Below are positions 1-11,208 of a stretch of 64,000 nucleotides of DNA, piece by piece. Position 1 is the first letter of the stretch; each line of letters opens with the position of its first letter. The notes under the pieces were generated by a model. That model worked only from the letters and a program-made list of their open reading frames with translations, was not told the DNA's origin and searched no databases. Source of the stretch: Cheiracanthium punctorium (Eukaryota; Arthropoda; Arachnida; Araneae; Cheiracanthiidae). Where the stretch lies: the NCBI GenBank assembly GCA_038373885.1, contig JAWZYV010010269.1, positions 1 through 64,000 on the forward strand, written 5' to 3'. A program made the translations under genes and the position numbers.

Positions 1-233
1 GTCATTACAGTTAATGATTCTTCAAAATGTCTACATACAGATGATACATCAAATAATAAAGCCATATGCTACACCTATCTAAAATCCAATTTAACAAAAA
101 TTACTGCTTTCACATAGAAAAAGATATTTTTAAATTTAATACATTTAATTATAAATACGAGGAGCGAAAATAAAAATATTCATCAGTCACTGAATGAAAA
201 ATTATAACAAATGAGAATTAAAGAAGTATATTA

Positions 234-554
234 TTACTTGTAACATTGCAGTAAAACAGCAACTTGGTGCTTACAAATACCAGCTCCAGCTTTACACGTG
301 CAGCTACTTTCTCTAATCACTACAGAGCTCGATTTTTCTAATTTAACATTGACTGTGTGTGGAGTTGCACTAATTGCACTTGTTTGTATGCAAAATCCAC
401 ATACATCAATGACTTCATCAGTTTCTTTTGATATGCCACAGGAGATCAAATGGCCAGCTTTTAAAATCTTTTCAGCCTCAATTAATGACCGACTATTTTG
501 GTTACAATTAATATGCTTCATAATAGTTAAAAAATCTAAATCAAAATCCATCAT
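234..554 (-). CDS. SWIM zinc-finger protein, probable first coding exon
   Basis: The minus strand encodes 106 residues starting MMDFDLDFLT and ending in a C-x-C-x(6)-C-x-H cluster (CTCKAGAGICKH, about residues 84-95). This is the SWIM zinc-binding pattern, used for DNA or protein binding. Arthropod SWIM proteins of this kind are often long, with further domains in later exons. The open frame stops just after the SWIM motif, but GTAATA directly after the Tyr codon would serve as a splice donor, so I read this as exon 1 of a gene continuing left out of the window. The start is the first of two tandem ATGs. Upstream (to the right) lies the CpG-rich stretch at about 650-1130, consistent with a promoter. 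No downstream exon is visible in the remaining 230 bases, so the full product is unknown. A domesticated or TE-derived gene is also possible. Confidence 0.55.
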   Translation of the reverse strand: MMDFDLDFLTIMKHINCNQNSRSLIEAEKILKAGHLISCGISKETDEVIDVCGFCIQTSAISATPHTVNVKLEKSSSVVIRESSCTCKAGAGICKHQVAVLLQCYK

Positions 555-649
555 AAATCTTATAAGTAACCTCTAAAAAGAGAAAATAGGCATAAAAACT
601 GCGTTGCTTAATGCAGGTACAACTATTGTCGGAACAAACTACCCGTCAC

Positions 650-1135
650 CGAGCACATTTGTTTATATCCTACAGCGCCCCCTTTAGGTCGTTGAGATCG
701 CGAATAACGGAGTCACGGGAACCAGGGTGCAGTCTTACAGAAAGTTCCACAAATCCAGAGACCTCAACAGTTGGCCCAAGGCGATCAACTAGGGAGCGTC
801 GAATCAAGAACCAACTCGGCTGGTGTTTTGAACCTTCAATCCGGAACTCTCCCAAAATTGGACAAGTGAATTGTTTGTTTGTTTGTTTTTTCAAGAGGGG
901 ACAATGGTACAGCTTTAGTATTGGTCCTTTGGCACGCTTTATTTTTGGCGACTTTTTTTGGCGCGATAAAGGATGCCAATATGGCCGGCGGTTGCTCCGG
1001 AGCGGTAACCCTAACCTCGCGCGAAAAAGTAGATTCTTCCGTGACGTCACGGATGCGCTCGTTTTCTTCCGGCGAATCGCGACCGTTTTTTCCTTTCATG
1101 AACTTTTGGAGCCCCGTGTATTTCTTAGCGCGGGA
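650..1135. promoter_or_regulatory. CpG-rich segment, candidate promoter of the SWIM gene
   Basis: This block is much richer in G, C and CpG than its AT-rich surroundings and lies directly upstream of the minus-strand SWIM exon. It contains a 14-bp perfect palindrome at 1039-1052 around TGACGTCA (1042-1049), the full cAMP-response-element (CREB/ATF) site. CTTCCGG ETS-type motifs occur nearby (for example 1067-1073). Several overlapping open frames cross the block on both strands, but none resembles a known family and they look like chance ORFs in GC-rich DNA. Promoter function is inferred from composition and position. Confidence 0.4.
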
Positions 1136-4100
1136 GGTTCGTTCGAATGGTTGATCTGCCATGTGCTTTATGGTTTTATTTTAATGGCTTTATTTTACAT
1201 TAAATTTTATTATTATTTAATTATTTTTGAAATTTAAAACGGCTGTTCAGGTTCATACTGACTGTTTATATACAGTTTTGTATGAATAAGCATTCTTTTG
1301 ATAGTACGTTTCAGATTAATATTTGCGTTCTCGATTGTTTATTTGTTAAGGGTAGAAGCAACAAATAATTTCGTTATTAATATAATATTTGATTTTTTGA
1401 TTTTATTATTTCAATATTGAAACAATTTAGCGATTTTAATTAAGGTATGAGATAAGCATTGTTTGTTATGATTTAAACTAGTTCTTTACTTTTGCTTACG
1501 TAATCTTTTGTCAGAATGCTAAAATATATTTTAATTTTTTGGCACTTTTATTTGTTATTTTTGTGAGGTATTGTCTTTAGAATATTATTTGTTTGCATTG
1601 TTTAATTTCATCTACTAAAAAAAGAAAGGGGGGTTGAGGGGGGGCACAGCCCCCCCCCCTCACATAAAAAGAAAAGTAATTAAATTTTATTAAACCGATT
1701 CTATATGTACATGTAAACTTGTTATCTGTTTAAAATTTTTTTTAATAAAAATATTTAAAAGCCATTAAAATAAATCATAGCAAAATTAACGGCGACGATC
1801 CATTATCTCGGAACCAGCGCCTTCCGATCCACCATATTGTTTACAATTGGCATCGGCAAGGCAAACTTGGGTTGGCGACAAGATTTTGTCGCCATATCAA
1901 AAAATCGCCAAAAAGGACCTATACTAAAGCTGTTCCTGGACAATTTAACTTTTTTTTCCTCTCTCTCAAGATAGAACGTTTGAACTTTTTTTTTTTTTTT
2001 TGCCTCTCCCTAGATGAGTCAATTGAATGGTTTTGTTAAGGGGGAAAAGAGTGTTGTATTGTTATTTTGTATGTTGTCTAATGCACCTGCAGCGCTGCCA
2101 GTCCGAGGTACGGAGCCTCGGGTAATTCCCGCAAGTCCGTGTTTCAGTTCCCTGATTCACCACCTTAACAAGTTATAGCGACTGCCTTTTTTAATGCATT
2201 GTTTTTGTCATTACTTTATATGGGAAATGGTAATAATGTATTCAGGAATGGCTTAAGGGGTCTTGTACCTTTTAAAAATGATGAAAATCGAAAAAAGTGC
2301 TTTCAAGAATAGGGTCCCATATTTACATAAATAATTTATTTCCATGTACGGAATTTTGCATATCAATACAATGCCTTTTCTGTGTATATTAATGTCTTGT
2401 GCGTGTGTGTTTTTTCATGTTTATTAGAAAATTTAAATTAATTAACAGATTGAAAGCAAATATTTTGTACATGTGGTTCACTGCGCGCAGCCGAACACAC
2501 ATAAAAATCATTTTATGTGTGTCTTCACACTCAATATTTTTTCAGCATACACTCTGATAATGTATAATTAAAATGACTTATTTTTATACCCGGCGTTATG
2601 CATTTTTTTTTAATTTTCAAATGTTTTAATTTGTTAATTAGAGAAAAAATAATTAATTATTATATTTATGTACGCAATATCTAATTAAGAATAGGTCGTT
2701 TTAATTGTGTATTATCAGAGTACATGTAGAAAAAATATTGAGTTTGTAAAATCATTTTTATGCGTGTTAGGCTAAGCGCAGGGAACCAAATATGAAATAT
2801 AATTGTTTTTCATTAGTGAATAAATTAATTATGCAAACAAACATATTTCACGGAGGCGTGAGTTGCAAAAGTGTAGGTGTATCCTAATGTATTTGTTAAA
2901 TCTACTGTATAGTGACAATGATCCCTGACTCTGTAACAGTTCCGGTTTAACCACTCGAAGATAAAACTTTTACCACCATTACTCCAAAAAGATTAAAAAC
3001 TAATGCACAGAAAACTCAATAAAATCTACACCGTTTGTACGATTCGCTTAAATTTTTACATAATTATGTGTAAAAATATAGAGAAAAATTTGCACTGTTT
3101 TAAAAATCTGAAAATCCAGCTATTCTGAAAACTATCATGTGATAATTATTAAATGTCACGTATAGTAATGGTGTATGGTTCTGTATATTACTTGATGAAT
3201 TGTTACGGTTGCTTTTATGAGTTTAACTGGAATATTTTAATTTAATCAGAATATTTTAGCTAATTAAACATTATTAAATTATTTTCACATGCTAATTTTA
3301 TATTTTTATCAGTAAATACATAGTAGATTGCGCAACGCAGGCTTTGGCTCTCATGTGGGCTGTTACGCCAATGTTTTACTTAGGAACTTACAGAGCTTAT
3401 ATACTTTATATACCAGTCTTCTCTGTTGAGACAGTTTAAAGTTAAATATTGATTAGAAAATTATGAAGGTAAAGTTAAAGTAAAACTTGAATTGAGAAAA
3501 AAAATCGTGTGAAAACTTCATTTAATTGTCTACTATTTAAAGTACTTCCATACAAATTCCCCATAATAGCTAACTAAAAAAAGGAAACCATGATAGCATT
3601 TAAAATTAGATAATGAACACTACGAAAAAATTGATCCAAACATTGTAAATAGTATTCAGGATTTTAATCTTCAAGTAAAAGACATTAAAAAACTTAAAAA
3701 CAGTACCAATTTCCTTGGACACTATACAAAATAATTCAGCTACCACAGCACATGCGTGCCATATAATGGTGTGAACTTATAAAAAATTAAGATTTAAAAC
3801 TTCATTATACTGAAAAGTACAGATAAAATTTGTACAAGCTACTGTACCATGTCATCTTGTAGCATATTTATTACACTATGCACAGAGGTGAATATTTAAA
3901 TTAGCTGCAAAAAGAAAAAGCTCTTTATGATTGAGAAAAATTATTAAAATTTTAGAATATTCATTCAAATTTCTTTTTTTAATGAAATTTGTATCCTTTA
4001 ACTTAGTATCAGAGTGTAAAAATGATTATACACCTACATATTATTTTCACAAAGCTTTAAATAGTCAGCTATTCTTTTCTCACGTTTGCAACAAAAATGT

Positions 4101-4200
4101 TTATGCTTTTTTCCAAAGTAGATGCAACACATCCCTATTTTTGCCCGAACTGTTTTTTTTCCAGGTTTTTCCTACTAGTGGCGAAAACGTGTCAAACTTG
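1136..4200. other. AT-rich stretch without recognisable genes
   Basis: No coding region is convincing here. A C/G-rich inverted stretch at 1629-1662 (G7 and C10 runs around GCACAG) looks like the end of a DNA transposon. A short GC-rich piece at 2080-2165 contains a weak tRNA-like B box (GTTTCAGTTCCC) and could be SINE debris. The rest is AT-rich sequence with homopolymer runs. Confidence 0.4.
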
Positions 4201-4205
4201 CATGT

Positions 4206-4249
4206 TTTTTTTTTTTTTTTTTTTTTTCTTTCTTTCTTTCTTTCTTTCT
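4206..4249. repeat. Poly(T)/(TTTC)n simple repeat
   Basis: About 23 T residues are followed by (CTTT)n units. On the minus strand this reads as (GAAA)n followed by poly(A), so it may be the 3' tail of the SINE-like sequence to its right. Confidence 0.8.
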
Positions 4250-4440
4250 AGTGACCGGGTCAGCAGCCTACTGGAGGCTCGACCACTCCGAGGGCCGTAG
4301 AGATGGTCAAGGGGATGCCTATTCGACAGACGAACGTTTTCCCCTTATGAGTGACTCCTAAATTTGAACCCGTTCCAGATGAGAGACCTAGCACGTGAAA
4401 TCGGCAACCCCAGAGCTATTCTTTTTACATGAAGACATTG
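4250..4440 (-). repeat. Probable tRNA-derived SINE, minus strand
   Basis: The sequence is GC-richer than its flanks. On the minus strand it contains GGGTTCAAATTT (complement of 4360-4371), resembling an RNA polymerase III B box, preceded by a tRNA-like stretch. It ends at the (GAAA)n/poly(A) tail at 4206-4249. This order, tRNA-like head, unique body, A-rich tail, is that of a SINE. The B box is imperfect and I could not fix the 5' boundary or target duplications. Confidence 0.4.
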
Positions 4441-4639
4441 GAGGTACGAACAGATTTTACGCGCGCTAGCTTCCATTAGCGTACACGAAATAGCAGCTCA
4501 GATGAGAGAGGTTTTTCAACCTCTCAAATACTGGCCAAGCTGGTGCTGCTTCACTTTCCGTGTTCGTACGGGAACGGAGATTAACGGACAGGCCGTTGCG
4601 GGATAAAAACTTGCATGCACTTTTAATCTATATATTATT

Positions 4640-5565
4640 TTGAAACATGTTTTTCTTTCGACAACCGAATTGAGAGAACGGTTGGGTGTAAAAACTCGGT
4701 TGAGGTGTCTGAAGAAAGGTCTCGGCCCGTAGATGTGCCATCAAAAGAGAAAATCAAAAAAAGTCGGACGGTTTAGGCGTGGTTGAACGGCAAAGGTGCA
4801 AATTTTCGCCATAGAAATAACATTGTGGTTTATTAACGCAGACGATTGCCTTAGCTCCGTAAGGTTTGATTTATATTGCATCCGTTTGTAAATGTTGTGT
4901 GGCAAATGTGGCAACAGTGTGTAGTGATAATAAATGTGTTCTTCTAAAAAACGATCTTACGTAAACGATTGATATGCGTAAGCTCCGTAAGGTTTGATTT
5001 ATTTGGAAAAATATTTGTTAAACTTGCATCCATTTGTAAATGTTGTGTGGCAAATGTGGCAACAGTGTGTAGTGATAATAAATGTGTTGCTCTAAAAAAT
5101 AGAATCACATTTAATTAATTAATTATTACGTGTTATAAGAAACCGCTTTTAAAGTGGAGAAGCGACCGAATGAATAAAAATTCGGATCGTCTGAATATTT
5201 GATATTGAAACTTTGCCATCGATCTAAATGTGCAATTTTTCGCCATAGAAATAACATTGTGGTTTATTGAATACATTTGGCAGTTTTAAAAGTTATCTTT
5301 ATTTTGGGGCTTTATCGCTTATTTCCTTATTTTTTTCTGTATATTAAATTGAAACATGTTTTTCCGGTATCAAATCAAATTGAAAGAACAGCTATGTGTA
5401 AAAATTTGGTGAGGGCTCAAAAAAAAGGTCTTGGTCCGTAGATGTGTCATCTAAAGAGAAAATTTTTTTAAGTCAAACAGATCAGACGCGGCGTAACTTC
5501 AAATATGCAGTTTTTCGCCATAGAAATAACATTGTGGTTTATTAAATACATTTTGCAGTCATAAA
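4640..5565. repeat. Degenerate internal tandem repeats
   Basis: CGCCATAGAAATAACATTGT recurs at about 4808, 5232 and 5517. A second unit (TAAGCTCCGTAAGGTTTGAT followed by a TGTTGTGTGGCAAATGTGGC block) occurs at about 4852-4950 and 4979-5096. The longer block starting TTGAAACATGTTTTTC at about 4641 is repeated at about 5351, a period near 710 bases. The copies differ at many sites, so the duplication is old. It lies inside the proposed Helitron. Confidence 0.7.
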
Positions 5566-5822
5566 AAGCCTTCTTCATTTTGGCGCTTTATCGCTTATTA
5601 GCACTAGGGTGCTATTTCGTTCACGCACAGACTTTGTGTACTGGATTCTGTCGACATGATTTGTGGACAGCTTTTGCAGACATGATTTGTAGGCAGGTTT
5701 TGTAGAGATGAACTGCCATGGTGAAAATCTTTCTAAATGTGTTTGCCACATAACGCGAAAACGGGGGGGGGGATACGTCTGACAAGTATGCGATTTTTGA
5801 TAATTGATCGCCAAGTTTGCTG

Positions 5823-5863
<41 letters not shown>
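5823..5863. repeat. Poly(A) tract of about 41 bases
   Basis: An uninterrupted A run. It could mark the 3' end of a retroposed sequence or be a simple repeat. It interrupts the proposed Helitron and generates poly-Lys and poly-Phe pseudo-ORFs. Confidence 0.9.
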
Positions 5864-5867
<4 letters not shown>

Positions 5868-6900
5868 AAAAACCGAATCATGCCTGGCGATGGTTGTAAA
5901 ATAGTTTTAGTAAGTAATTTTAATATAGATTTTAATTCCAAAGATGTGTTTTATGCAACGAGAAAGACAAATACGGCACACTCATCGATTATGATGCCCA
6001 TTCCGAACAGTATTTAAAATGGTGAAGTATAGTTGGAATATGCTTGGAGAAGATTGTTAAACAGCTTTAATAGGCGATTTTAAGTTACATTTCGATTTCA
6101 AAGATGTGTTTTATGGAACAAGAAAGATTTGATTCCTATTTTAACGGCCCCACTCTCTCCAACCTAAATAACCGCCACTGTGGCGTACTTTACAGTCATC
6201 TGTCTCGGGAATTATGCACAAGTTTCAACGCTCCCAAAAGAACTAAATGAAAATTAAAGTGAACAAATTAGCGATAAACGCACCAATTAAGGATTTTAAA
6301 GACACTTAATTATTAAAACTACTTTAATTGGCAACCCAAAATAAATAAATATGTAATGGAATGCTGTACTTACAGTTGTTCCAAATCACTATATTAATAC
6401 TAAATTACGGTTGCCACATACAAAAAGTCGTCGTGGTAACTGCATAATGTTTAATTATCGCCATTTTGGTTAGAGTCGGAGCGTTAAAGTAAAAATGAAC
6501 CCAAGAAAAACGAACATGGCATACTCATAGATTATGATGCACATTCCAAATAATATTTAAAGGGCAAAGTTGGAAGATGCTTGGCGAAAATTGTAAAACA
6601 GTCTTAGTAGGCGATTTCGAATGCAAAGATGTGTTTTATGGAACAAGGGAGAAAAATACGGCACACTCATGAATAATGATACACTTTCCAACTTAGAGAA
6701 ATAAGCAAAGAAAATATGCAGGACGCATGGATTAAGATACGTTTTTAATATGCTGTACTTTAGTGCGTAGTTAAAATCTGAAAGTGTTTCAGATTTTCTT
6801 ACTCTTTCTTTAATATTTTCTATATATTCTTTAATTATTCTGTGTAATTTTTTTTATATGTATAATAAACTGACCGTCGAATTCGACGGGTTTCAGCTAG

Positions 6901-8760
6901 TTACTTTTATTTGAAGAGTAAATCACGTAAAACTTTATTATTATTTGCAATGTCTAGTAAAATGCCGTCTTTAACAATTGATACCATTCATTCATTCGTT
7001 TTACTAATCTAGCGAATGCTACATTATGCTTCAACTAAAATTAAATTAAGGCATGTAACCCCGAAAAAAAATGTGAATTTAAAAGTTACCGTCTATTACT
7101 TTATTTTTCTCACTGCAATATGGGCGTGCTATATCTTTTTTAGCACATTTTCTTATTATGACAGTTATTTTTAAGAGAATTTTGAGGCATTATGGGTCTG
7201 GTCCTGTATGACCTAAGTCTTTATAAAGGTCTAAATATTGTAATATTTAAAGTTTCAATTCTGTGTTGAAGGGAGGTGCGGATCGTGTAGTCGTCCCAAC
7301 GATCACGTGTACCGAGCTCGAGCTTCCATTACATGTTGTTCTAATGTGAATTTTGTGTTTCTAATGTGTTCTACAATTGCAATTTTAAAAATTTTAATTA
7401 TTATCATAATATTAAAGATAGTTTAGATATGGGAACCATTATTCAGCATACAATATAGCTAGCACATGTCGCGTCGCAATCTTGTGGGTCGCTGTCGTGT
7501 CTAGCCATCCAGAGCACCGGCCCACATAACCACCGGACCATCGGGCTATCACCCGACCGCCCGATGGCCCAGTCCGGTTCTGACTGCAAGAAATGTCTTT
7601 ATTAAAGAATAATTAATTCGGGGATCGCGCTATAGAGCGTATTTTATTAATTTTCTCCAATATACAGGATATCCCGAAAACACTGAAATGCGCTTTAATA
7701 CATCATTTGTTAAAGATTAATCTTGAATTGTTTAAAATAACGTAGGAAATAAGACTACGTTCATGAAATATTCATTATAAAAATGTCTTTCTCATTTGTG
7801 TATTTAGTTATTTTAAAGTATATTAAATATCCACTTGTGAAACTAAAATAAGCAATCGTGAATCATGAGAGTAAGCGCTACTTTGTTTTTCCTTCAAATT
7901 ATATGCATCTATTTTCTTTATGTAAATATGTATCATAGCAAACAAATTAATCATAAGTTCGTACTTGAATTAGTAACCAAATTACTACTTAAAACTACAT
8001 TAAATAACACTTGAAAGCACTGGGAAGCTTGAGAAATGCCTGATGTATACGTGAAGACTCTAGCATCCGTAGGCCTCTTTGGATGGCTCATCAAAATACA
8101 CGCGCAGGTCCAGTACTAATTTCGAAGGCCCCGGCCAAGGCCGTAGCCAAGGGGGGGTTTGGGGGTTCAACCCCCCCCGAAATTTTCAGTCATATAACTT
8201 ACTGTTCGTAGAAAAAAAAATTATCTTTTGTATCGCCAACTACAATTATTGCACTTCAGTTCATTCAAACCGCATGTAATTTTTTACTTGTGTTTCTCTG
8301 AGGGTCGCAAAGTGATAAATTTCACTTAAATATGCTTCTCCACATTGGTTCTCTCTCTTCTTCTTTCATCCCCCCCCCCTTACACGTAGAGAGAGACAAA
8401 AAAGAAATATCGTAACTAAAAAAATTTCTCTTTCCACAAAAAATAATGAGTCATCTCTCGATTCCATCGGAGATCAAAACATGAAACAGTTTCACAGTAT
8501 CGTGTTTATGACCTCTATAAATGAAAAAGTCAGAGTGATAAGTTTGTGGTTTTTGGAGTTTGGGGCATGTAGGCTCCAGTCTCGACCCATGTGGAACGGG
8601 AGGGAGATCCTACGTTGCATTATTCACGTAACCAGTCCGCTACTCCTTAGAATAAAAAGAGAGTGACATTGCTTACATATAAGGATATTGCTTACATAGC
8701 ACTGTTTCAATTTGGATGCATTATTTTCGCGTTTTAAATAAAAATGAAAAAACACAAAGC
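6901..8760. other. Intergenic stretch with TE fragments
   Basis: No gene is supported. At 7520-7585 a GC-rich block has short inverted repeats (CCATCGGGC and GCCCGATGG). At 8120-8205 the sequence AAGGCCGTAGCC followed by G-rich, TTCAA and C-rich runs looks like one end of a DNA transposon; no partner end was found. A C9 run is at about 8372. The remaining DNA is AT-rich. Confidence 0.35.
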
Positions 8761-8801
8761 TGGAGATCATACTTTGTTTAATTTTAATTTCAAGCGCATA
8801 G

Positions 8802-8989
8802 TCTTCTGCTTCTGAAGAGAATACCGATATTTGTGCTTCTTCCTCATCAAAAAATTCAGTGAATGATGTGTCTGCAATTAACACAGCATCTGAAGCTGCG
8901 GATACCATTGATGAATGCACTCTTGTAAAACAAGTTGAAAATATCTGTGAGTTGAATACCCTTGATATGATTAAAGGCTCTTATTTAAA
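8802..8989 (+). pseudogene. Detached N-terminal part of the hAT transposase
   Basis: An open frame encodes a Ser/Glu-rich leader (SSASEENTDICASSSSKN...) leading to NTLDMIKGSYLN. The last eight residues (MIKGSYLN) are repeated at the start of the large ORF at 9052. An 85-bp segment with an in-frame TAA separates the two, so this looks like the original N-terminus cut off by an insertion or duplication. In-frame TAG precedes 8802, but GCATAG there could also be a splice acceptor, so the true start may lie in an upstream exon I cannot identify. Confidence 0.55.
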
Positions 8990-9074
8990 TGATTAAAGTA
9001 ATCATTTAAAATAATCATCAAAAAGAATAAAGTGTTAAATTATTCTTTTTTATGATTAAAGGCTCTTATTTAAA
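8966..9074. repeat. 24-bp direct repeat flanking a 61-bp two-hairpin insert
   Basis: The 24-bp sequence beginning TATGATTAAAGGCTCTTATT occurs at 8966-8989 and 9051-9074, offset 85. The intervening 61 bases hold two perfect inverted repeats: AAATGATTA/TAATCATTT and AAAAAGAATAA/TTATTCTTTTT. The insertion breaks the reading frame of the hAT transposase (85 is not a multiple of 3, and it adds TAA). Confidence 0.85.
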
Positions 9075-11208
9075 CAAAAAAATTGATGATTGCGTGAAAT
9101 ATAAATTGTTAGATTCTCCATGGATGCCGGATGAAGACTTTAAATTTCCTATTTTAACTAGCAGGAAATTAAAATTTCAGCAAAACTGGATAAAGCATTT
9201 CTCATGGCTCGCATACACACAAGAACACGGTCAAGGTGCATTATGCCGCTATTGTGTAGTTTTCAAACCTGAGTGTGCTGGGAAAGGAGATCATCAAAAA
9301 TTAGGATATTTGGTAACAAAACCATTCAACAGATGGAAAGATGCCATAGAAGTCTTTTCGAATCATTCTCAAAGCCAATACCACCGAACAAATACATTGT
9401 ATGCAGAAAACTTTTTGAAAACATGGTCAAAAGATGCTGATATACGGATGCAACTGGACTCTGCTCGGGCAAATCAAATTTCCGAAAACAGAAGGAAACT
9501 TGTGCCAATAATAGAGACTATCATATTATGTGGTCGTCAAGAGCTACCTCTTCGTGGATCTTCTGACTCTGGACCCCTGCATATTGGAAGTCAAGAGCCA
9601 GAAAGAAATGATGGAAATTTCCGTTCTTTGTTGCGAATGCGTATTTCATGTGACGATCAGAATTTAAAAGAACACTGTGAAAAATCAAAGCTTAATGCAA
9701 TGTATATTAGTCCGCAAATTCAAAATAACATCATTGAAATTTGCGGGAAAATTATACAAGAACAATTAGTGGAGAAAGTTAACAAAGCAAACTGCTTCTC
9801 TGTTTTAGTTGATGAAACTAATGACATTTCACGAAAGGAAAAATTATCTCTTTGTGTGCGTTATATTATAGAAAACTGCAGTTCTTCATTTTCTGTAAGA
9901 GAGGATTTCTTACAATTTATAGAAGTTAAGGACATGACCGGAAAAAATTTAGCAAGTGTAATATTAGATTCGCTAAAATTTCTTGGGATCAATTTAAAAT
10001 ATTTGTTTGGGCAGGGATATGATGGTGCAACTGCCATGAGTGGTAGTTTTAAAGGTGTTCAAGCAGTAATAAGGCAAACACACCCGGCTGCTATATATGT
10101 TCACTGCAGCTCTCATTCCCTAAATTTAGCCCTTGCTCATTCATGCGGCGTACAAGAAGTTCGGAATTGCATTGGTACAGTCAAAGCAATTGGAACTTTC
10201 ATCAAATTCTCTTCAAAACGTACCGAAATATTGAAAAATAAAATAAAAGCCCATTATCCGAATACTAAATGGCAAAAATTAACAGCCATGTGTGAAACAA
10301 GATTTGTAGAAAACCATGATGGCCTTTTGAGATTCCAAGAAATATACATAGCAATATTGGAAACTTTAGAAGAACTGGAAGGCGTACCAGATATCGAAAC
10401 GTCCTCAAAGGCAAGTCAGTTTTTAAAATCTATTACAAATGGCTCGTTTGTTATCAGTTTAGTATCAGCATCCACTCTTTTTTCATACACACTGCCTTTG
10501 TGTAAATCCTTGCAGTCTCCTAACTGCGATTTGACTGCCGCGTTGAAACACATTGAAAATGTGCATATGACAGTTCAACACATGAGAGACAACATGGACG
10601 AAACTTTTTCAGATATCTTAAAAAAAGCAGAAGAACTGTTAAATTTAATTGGGGAAACAGTTAAAATTCCTAGAATAGCTTCTAGACAGAAAAATAGATT
10701 CAATTTCGATACTACAAGACCCGAGCAATACTTTAGAGCTGCGATTGCTATTCCCATGTTCGATGATTTTCTCAGCCAATTAGAAATTCGATTCAAGAAT
10801 CACAAATCATGCATTTCCAGCCTTTACAAACTCCTTCCTACAAACTGTATCAATTCAGTTTTTGAAGAAAAGGATTTTGAAATGTACTCAGATTATTTAG
10901 ATAAAGACACACTTATGCCAGAATTAAATTTGTGGAAATTAAAGTGGAATAAACTGAAGGAAGATCAGCGTTCTTCTATAATTATTGATGCATTATCTGA
11001 ATGCAAAGAAGAATTTTTCCAAAATGTTCATTTTTTACTGAAAGTGCTTGCTACGTTACCAGTTTCAACCTGCACTCCCGAAAGAACATTTTCTTCACTT
11101 AAGCGTCTAAAAAACTATTTAAGGAATTCTACCGGACAGGAAAGACTGACGGGCTTGGCTCTTATGAGCATTCACAGACATTTACATAAACCCAGAAGAT
11201 GTGATTAA
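9052..11208 (+). CDS. hAT transposase, ZMYM1-like (718 aa, uninterrupted)
   Basis: This is a DNA transposase of the hAT superfamily, in the group often annotated as zinc finger MYM-type protein 1-like. An N-terminal TTF-type zinc-finger region spans about residues 40-110 (WIKHFSWLAYTQEHGQGALCRYC, then KPFNRWKDA and a His of SQSQYH). Next comes the RNase H-like catalytic region (SVLVDETNDIS, FGQGYDGATAMSG, VHCSSHSLNLALAHSCG, and later CETRFVENHDGL). The C-terminal hAT dimerisation domain contains LATLPVSTCTPERTFSSLKRLKNYLR and ends RLTGLALMSIHRHL. The frame is open throughout, unusual among the decayed elements here, so the copy is relatively young. The annotated ATG lies in the second copy of a 24-bp duplication; the natural N-terminus is probably the piece at 8802-8989. 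I could not identify terminal inverted repeats. A domesticated host gene is less likely given the broken 5' end. Confidence 0.85.
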   Translation: MIKGSYLNKKIDDCVKYKLLDSPWMPDEDFKFPILTSRKLKFQQNWIKHFSWLAYTQEHGQGALCRYCVVFKPECAGKGDHQKLGYLVTKPFNRWKDAIEVFSNHSQSQYHRTNTLYAENFLKTWSKDADIRMQLDSARANQISENRRKLVPIIETIILCGRQELPLRGSSDSGPLHIGSQEPERNDGNFRSLLRMRISCDDQNLKEHCEKSKLNAMYISPQIQNNIIEICGKIIQEQLVEKVNKANCFSVLVDETNDISRKEKLSLCVRYIIENCSSSFSVREDFLQFIEVKDMTGKNLASVILDSLKFLGINLKYLFGQGYDGATAMSGSFKGVQAVIRQTHPAAIYVHCSSHSLNLALAHSCGVQEVRNCIGTVKAIGTFIKFSSKRTEILKNKIKAHYPNTKWQKLTAMCETRFVENHDGLLRFQEIYIAILETLEELEGVPDIETSSKASQFLKSITNGSFVISLVSASTLFSYTLPLCKSLQSPNCDLTAALKHIENVHMTVQHMRDNMDETFSDILKKAEELLNLIGETVKIPRIASRQKNRFNFDTTRPEQYFRAAIAIPMFDDFLSQLEIRFKNHKSCISSLYKLLPTNCINSVFEEKDFEMYSDYLDKDTLMPELNLWKLKWNKLKEDQRSSIIIDALSECKEEFFQNVHFLLKVLATLPVSTCTPERTFSSLKRLKNYLRNSTGQERLTGLALMSIHRHLHKPRRCD

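Larger units (their letters stand above)
4627..6900 (+). mobile_element. Helitron (rolling-circle transposon) relic
   Basis: The 3' end is convincing: a 16-bp perfect palindrome CCGTCGAATTCGACGG (6874-6889), eight bases, then CTAG ending at 6900 and a T at 6901. Helitrons end in a subterminal hairpin plus CTRR and insert between A and T. A plausible 5' end is TCTATATATT at 4627, preceded by A, which fits the usual TC start. The interior is degenerate. Two related blocks (about 5880-6030 and 6545-6690) encode short stretches such as KIVLVSNFNIDFNSKD, reminiscent of an endonuclease-like GDFN motif. Around 4640-5560 a unit is duplicated. No Rep or helicase ORF survives. The 3' end is well supported and the 5' end is a guess. 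Confidence 0.6.

Noticed and set aside
611..1237. Long overlapping open frames on both strands (208, 126 and 108 aa)
   Set aside because: They overlap each other in different frames in GC-rich DNA and show no conserved motifs; more likely a promoter or CpG-rich region.
5817..6017. 66-aa Lys-rich open frame
   Set aside because: Its first part is translated poly(A); the rest is a Helitron-like remnant, not a gene.
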